NCBI GenBank assembly: GCA_944391635.1
Contig: CALXUL010000211.1
Coordinates: forward strand, 1 to 15,889
Length of the DNA stretch: 15,889 nt
DNA from: an uncultured Clostridia bacterium
Lineage (GTDB): Bacteria; Bacillota; Clostridia; UBA1381
Reading direction: 5' to 3'
In this document: positions 12,520-15,889 of the stretch, piece by piece
How the letters are laid out: each line of letters begins with the position of its first letter
How positions within the stretch are numbered: the first letter of the stretch is position 1
Position numbers and translations under genes: made by a program
The notes under the pieces: model-generated
The model's database searches: none
What the model was told of the DNA's origin: nothing
Seen by the model: only the letters and a program-made list of their open reading frames with translations

Positions 12520-14784
12520 TTAATTAATCGCAGAGAGTTTATACAGCATTGTTACCGCCTCTGCCCTGGTAACATTCCTTCCGGGTCCAAATGAATTGTC
12601 AGAATAGCCTGACACTACACCAGCTGCGCTAAGCCTTGCAATATACGTATATGCCCAGCTTTGTATTTCACTTTTATCTGAAAAATCCAGTTCAGCCTCG
12701 TCTTTTAAATAGTTTGCTGCCCTGCCGATTATAGCCACTGCTTCTGCACGCGTTATTTTATCGTAAGGCGCATAGAATATACCATTATCTGTCTGCTTTC
12801 CGCTTACATACCCAAGCTCGTACATTGCACATATACTCGGCGCTGCCCAATCAGGCAACTCATCATCAAAAATGCTGTCAACGCCTGAATATGCATTTGT
12901 GTCAAGGTTTAAATATTTTGCCATCATTACCGCAAATTCTGCCCTCGTTATACTGTTATCCGGCAAAAACTCTGAACCGTTTTGGGTTTCATATCCGCTC
13001 ACCACACCTTTAAGTGCCATTTCGCGTATCATCTCACGTGCCCAGTGCTCTGAGACATCAGTAAATAAATAATCATTATTTGTTACCGTAACTGGTATCC
13101 GTACACTTTTCGTTCCTGCTGTAACAATTATTGCACCATCTGTGGTTCTATCCGCATAGGCATGAAAATAATTATTTTCGTCAATCGCACCAATGTTTCC
13201 TTCAAGTGTGTATGAAAAGCTTGACGGGTCTGCAATAAGTTTGCTATACGCAACATATGCGCTTGCAGTAAGCTCTAGCCACATGTCGTTATTTAGATTA
13301 ATTGACGAAACTTTCTCTCCATTACCGTATACCTCAATCCGGTCAGGCGTATCATACACATAATGTTCACTCGTAGTCTGTATTTCACCACTCGACGCGG
13401 TTACCTTTACTGTGCCGCTGCCTCTTAATGTTAAAAGATTCCCTTCAATACTGCTCTCTCCATCAACGGAGTAAGTTACATCTCCAGGTTCCATACTGTA
13501 ATATGCCGTGTCAATTCCTTCAGCAGTAAGTTCAACACTTGTTCCGGTTAAATACTTATCCTGCTGTGGCGTAACATAAATATCCTTCAAAACACCTGTG
13601 CGTTCATTATTATTTTTAAGAAAAATAAAATTTGTTACTGGTCGTAAATTACCGTCTGACGGCGAATTTAAAACTGACAACTCGTCAGAGCCGGGATATA
13701 CTCCCATTATTGTTGTAGAGCCGCCGCCGTCAAGATTGATAGCGTCAACGCATCCAAGCTCACTAAGTCTTGCTGCAAGCGTTTTTAATTGTACCCCATA
13801 GCTATGTCCGCTTTGGCGACCATCAATAACATAAAAAATCACCTTACCCTCAGCGGTTATACCAACGGCTGTACGAGGCGCTGCACCCTTTGGTAGTGAT
13901 GTTGAAACAACACCGTTCTCTATTAAAGTTTCGCCCTCGCTGCCCAAACCATTAACTACATTCGCCCATCTTTCATCGCCCGTTGCGCTTGTGGTAAGTT
14001 CTATCTCATCACCAACTTCAAGCGAGTTTAAAATATTATAATGATATTCATAAACCCCATCTGTATTTATCGAAAGTATTATCTGTCCCGGAGCAAGAGC
14101 AAGCCCTCCTTGATATACAAATTTTCCAGTAACAACTGCTTTTTGTGTTTTTCCAATAGCTAAGTCACCTTCTATAATTTCTGCTGTTACTGACAGTGAC
14201 TCCACATCATTTCTTGTCTGGTCACCAAAATCTGTATTATAATATGAAATTCCTGGCAAAGAAAGGACATTATATTTGTTTACATTCGCAACTCCAACAT
14301 CACCGGACTCTGTATGAAGATTAACATCTATTGCAAGTGGGGCAATAAATGCCGTTCCGTCGGCAGCAAAGCCTATTGATTGCAATGTAGATGAGTCCTT
14401 TGACATAATCTTACCGTCAGAAATCACATGCCCCATAGGCACTCCGGTTTTTGTAGAGAAAAAAGATGCGTTAATGCCAAGCATAGGTCTCATACCATTT
14501 TCCATCATATATGCAGCCGCTTGCGATGCAGTACGTTTACCGTATATAGATTCCCCGGTTGCAACATATGGAACAGTATCGCTATTCGGCGTATACTCTG
14601 CATAATATTCACTTTGCAATCCCACACCATTCTGGTCTGACATATACTGGCTCTCGAAAAGCACAGTACCATCAGATACATTATAATACTTTAGCGAAAC
14701 AAGTGTAGAACCCAATATTGACGCCAATGCCGCATTTGGCAGCAGCATAAGCGCAAGAAAAATTGTTGCCAGTTTCTTTTTCAA
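12520..14784 (-). CDS. SLH-anchored phosphodiester glycosidase (NAGPA domain) protein
   Basis: A 754-residue surface protein. A signal peptide ends near Ala21 (ALA before SILG). The phosphodiester glycosidase (NAGPA/DUF2233) domain spans about 75-390, with GINASFF (103-109), PRTAVGI (303-309), an FYVIDGR segment and LDGGGST (351-357), the family's hallmark active-site region. A beta-rich linker of Ig-like character covers about 395-570. Three SLH domains (about 572-625, 635-690 and 697-754), each with a TRAE motif (ITRAE, ITRAE, VTRAE), anchor proteins to wall polymers, often pyruvylated ones, in Gram-positive bacteria. The substrate is unknown; phosphodiester-linked sugars of wall or capsule glycans are likely. 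The start is TTG at 14784 with AAAGGA eight bases upstream; an overlapping ATG stops after three codons. It has its own promoter and terminator and lies upstream of the efflux operon. Confidence 0.88.
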   Translation of the reverse strand: MKKKLATIFLALMLLPNAALASILGSTLVSLKYYNVSDGTVLFESQYMSDQNGVGLQSEYYAEYTPNSDTVPYVATGESIYGKRTASQAAAYMMENGMRPMLGINASFFSTKTGVPMGHVISDGKIMSKDSSTLQSIGFAADGTAFIAPLAIDVNLHTESGDVGVANVNKYNVLSLPGISYYNTDFGDQTRNDVESLSVTAEIIEGDLAIGKTQKAVVTGKFVYQGGLALAPGQIILSINTDGVYEYHYNILNSLEVGDEIELTTSATGDERWANVVNGLGSEGETLIENGVVSTSLPKGAAPRTAVGITAEGKVIFYVIDGRQSGHSYGVQLKTLAARLSELGCVDAINLDGGGSTTIMGVYPGSDELSVLNSPSDGNLRPVTNFIFLKNNNERTGVLKDIYVTPQQDKYLTGTSVELTAEGIDTAYYSMEPGDVTYSVDGESSIEGNLLTLRGSGTVKVTASSGEIQTTSEHYVYDTPDRIEVYGNGEKVSSINLNNDMWLELTASAYVAYSKLIADPSSFSYTLEGNIGAIDENNYFHAYADRTTDGAIIVTAGTKSVRIPVTVTNNDYLFTDVSEHWAREMIREMALKGVVSGYETQNGSEFLPDNSITRAEFAVMMAKYLNLDTNAYSGVDSIFDDELPDWAAPSICAMYELGYVSGKQTDNGIFYAPYDKITRAEAVAIIGRAANYLKDEAELDFSDKSEIQSWAYTYIARLSAAGVVSGYSDNSFGPGRNVTRAEAVTMLYKLSAIN

Positions 14785-14833
14785 AAAATCATTCCTTTCA
14801 AATACCTACCACTAATAAATTTTAACTGATACG

Positions 14834-14862
14834 ATTATAGCCTGTTATTTATTTTTTGTAAA
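14834..14862 (-). promoter_or_regulatory. Promoter of the SLH-domain gene
   Basis: On the minus strand TTTACA (14862-14857) and consensus TATAAT (14839-14834) are 17 bases apart. The predicted start near 14827 leaves a leader of about 43 bases. It lies between the coaX stop and the TTG start. Confidence 0.8.
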
Positions 14863-14874
14863 TGGAAATATCAG

Positions 14875-15642
14875 CTATCGTTTATTCTTCTCGTAAATAC
14901 ACCTTAATCCCTCAAGCAACAAATGCTCACATACCGTGATTTTTCTACGGCAAAACGGAATAATGCGCTCGGTCATTTTCCCTGTTGCCACTACATTTAT
15001 ACTCTCACCGAGTTCTTCCTCAATCCTTCCGCATATTCCGTCAATCATAGCCGCCGTACCGATAACAAGCCCGGACTGCATAGAAGATATTGTATTCTTC
15101 CCAATAACTGAAGCTGGTGCGTCAATCCCAACATGAGGCAAAAGTGCTGTGTTTCTGGTAAAAGCATCAAGCGTTGTGCCAACACCTGCCGCAATAACAA
15201 CGCCTCTTAACCTTTTTTTAGAGTCGACCACGCTAAATACCGTTGCAGTACCAAGGTCGCATATAACCAGCGGCGGCGTATATTTTTCAAGTGCAGCAAC
15301 GGCTGATGCTGTAATATCCGCACCGAGCTGTGCAGGATTGTCAATAACAATATTAAGTCCTGTTTTAACTCCAGGACCTACTACCATTGCATCTATACCA
15401 GACAAAAGCTTTATTGCTTTTACAACCGTATCTGTAAGCTCAGGTACTACCGAGCATATTGCCGCTGCGGTAATTTGCTTTGTGTTAGCGTTATAAAGCC
15501 TCAAGATTTCGCTAAAATCCATTGCGTATTCTTCTTTTGTACGGCGCGAATTTGTCACAAGCGATGCTACAAATTCAAGCCCTTTGCCGGCAAATCCACC
15601 GATTGTAATATATGAATTGCCAATATCCACAGTAAAAAGCAT
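14875..15642 (-). CDS. coaX: Type III pantothenate kinase
   Basis: Catalyses the ATP-dependent phosphorylation of pantothenate, the first step of coenzyme A synthesis; the type III enzyme belongs to the ASKHA fold and is not inhibited by CoA. The 255-residue protein shows the phosphate motif VDIGNSYI with Asp6, the PAQLGAD segment with Asp109 and VICDLGTATVF with Asp129, then GVVIAAGVG. Length matches the family. The ATG at 15642 is preferred over the in-frame ATG at 15660 because AGGAG sits eight bases before the former and the protein then begins MLFTVDIGNS like its relatives; the upstream ATG would include the ribosome-binding site in the coding region. It has its own promoter. No terminator is seen after it, so some transcripts may continue into the SLH gene. 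Confidence 0.95.
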   Translation of the reverse strand: MLFTVDIGNSYITIGGFAGKGLEFVASLVTNSRRTKEEYAMDFSEILRLYNANTKQITAAAICSVVPELTDTVVKAIKLLSGIDAMVVGPGVKTGLNIVIDNPAQLGADITASAVAALEKYTPPLVICDLGTATVFSVVDSKKRLRGVVIAAGVGTTLDAFTRNTALLPHVGIDAPASVIGKNTISSMQSGLVIGTAAMIDGICGRIEEELGESINVVATGKMTERIIPFCRRKITVCEHLLLEGLRCIYEKNKR

Positions 15643-15666
15643 TTTATTCGCTCCTTCCATCTTTTT

Positions 15667-15695
15667 ATTTTATAACACTCTTTTTTACATGTAAA
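15667..15695 (-). promoter_or_regulatory. Promoter of coaX
   Basis: On the minus strand TTTACA (15695-15690) is followed after 17 bases by TAAAAT (15672-15667), or after 15 by TATAAA. The predicted start is near 15660, which would put the ATG at 15660 at the very end of the transcript and supports the start at 15642. Confidence 0.6.
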
Positions 15696-15733
15696 GACCT
15701 TAAAATAAAAATTAACGCAAATGTAATTTTTCA

Positions 15734-15776
15734 AAAAGAAAAAGACATACGGTTCTCACAAGATTTCCCGTATGCC
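15734..15776 (-). terminator. Terminator of the gene entering at the right edge
   Basis: CATACGG (15746-15752) pairs with CCGTATG (15768-15774) around a 15-base loop, and on the minus strand the stem is followed by TTTTTCTTTTT. It begins about ten bases after the stop codon of the partial gene at the window edge. Confidence 0.75.
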
Positions 15777-15784
15777 TAATTTAT

Positions 15785-15889
15785 CTAAAAATCATCATTT
15801 CTTCTTAAATTCCTGATTTCGCGGCGTTTTTTAGCTGCCTCCCATTCCTTTTCCTCTTCCTCATTCTCAAGAATAAGCCGTGGCACCTC
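15785..15889 (-). CDS. C-terminal end of an unrecognised protein (34 residues)
   Basis: The minus-strand frame enters at the right edge and ends at TAG 15785-15787. The visible tail is highly charged, an acidic stretch (LILENEEEEKEWEAAKKR) followed by RREIRNLRRNDDF, likely one long helix. I do not recognise the protein, and most of it lies outside the window. The terminator directly after the stop supports that this is a true gene end rather than chance reading. No function is proposed. Confidence 0.6.
   Translation of the reverse strand, partial: EVPRLILENEEEEKEWEAAKKRREIRNLRRNDDF

Noticed and set aside
15643..15660. Upstream in-frame ATG for coaX
   Set aside because: It coincides with the predicted transcript start, has no ribosome-binding site of its own, and would place the AGGAG site inside the coding region.

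Overview
The window is a low-GC chromosomal segment from a member of the Bacillota, most likely a gut-type Clostridia. The evidence is the gene content and order: rplS-lepB-rbgA, an HPr-like protein, mtaB, ruvX followed by a DUF1292 (YrzB-type) gene, a short ManA, a type III pantothenate kinase, and a secreted enzyme anchored by SLH domains. Gram-positive-style Shine-Dalgarno sequences (AAGGAG and variants) and TTGACA/TATAAT promoters with 17-base spacers occur throughout. No tRNA, rRNA or CRISPR array was seen.

Left part (1-5960, mostly plus strand). The end of ribosomal protein L19 is followed by signal peptidase I and the ribosome-assembly GTPase RbgA. A minus-strand HPr-like gene lies behind a strong promoter with a perfect inverted repeat at its start site. 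Next come the tRNA methylthiotransferase MtaB, a 50-codon minus-strand gene overlapping its 3' end, ruvX, and the acidic YrzB-type protein behind its own promoter. A structured RNA resembling 6S RNA sits just before manA. These genes serve translation, tRNA modification, protein export, nucleic-acid upkeep and sugar-phosphate metabolism.

Middle (5960-6580). The left end of an IS200-type insertion sequence survives with its hairpin, an extended -10 promoter and an inverted repeat that could mask the Shine-Dalgarno sequence, but the transposase is cut to 28 codons. A small three-helix SemiSWEET-like membrane protein follows on the minus strand.

Right part (6581-15889, all minus strand). The main item is a three-gene efflux operon, transcribed in the order TolC-like protein, lipoprotein membrane-fusion protein, RND permease, with its own promoter, a palindrome at the predicted start site and an upstream 26-bp tandem repeat. 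The TolC-like protein appears to have both helical repeats but not the beta-barrel strands of outer-membrane TolC, while its fusion partner keeps the R-x3-L-x6-S docking motif at the tip of an unusually long helical hairpin. I infer a tripartite pump whose exit duct does not form an outer-membrane pore, perhaps a conduit through the wall of a monoderm. Upstream lie an SLH-anchored phosphodiester-glycosidase-like protein, coaX, and the last 34 codons of an unrecognised gene.
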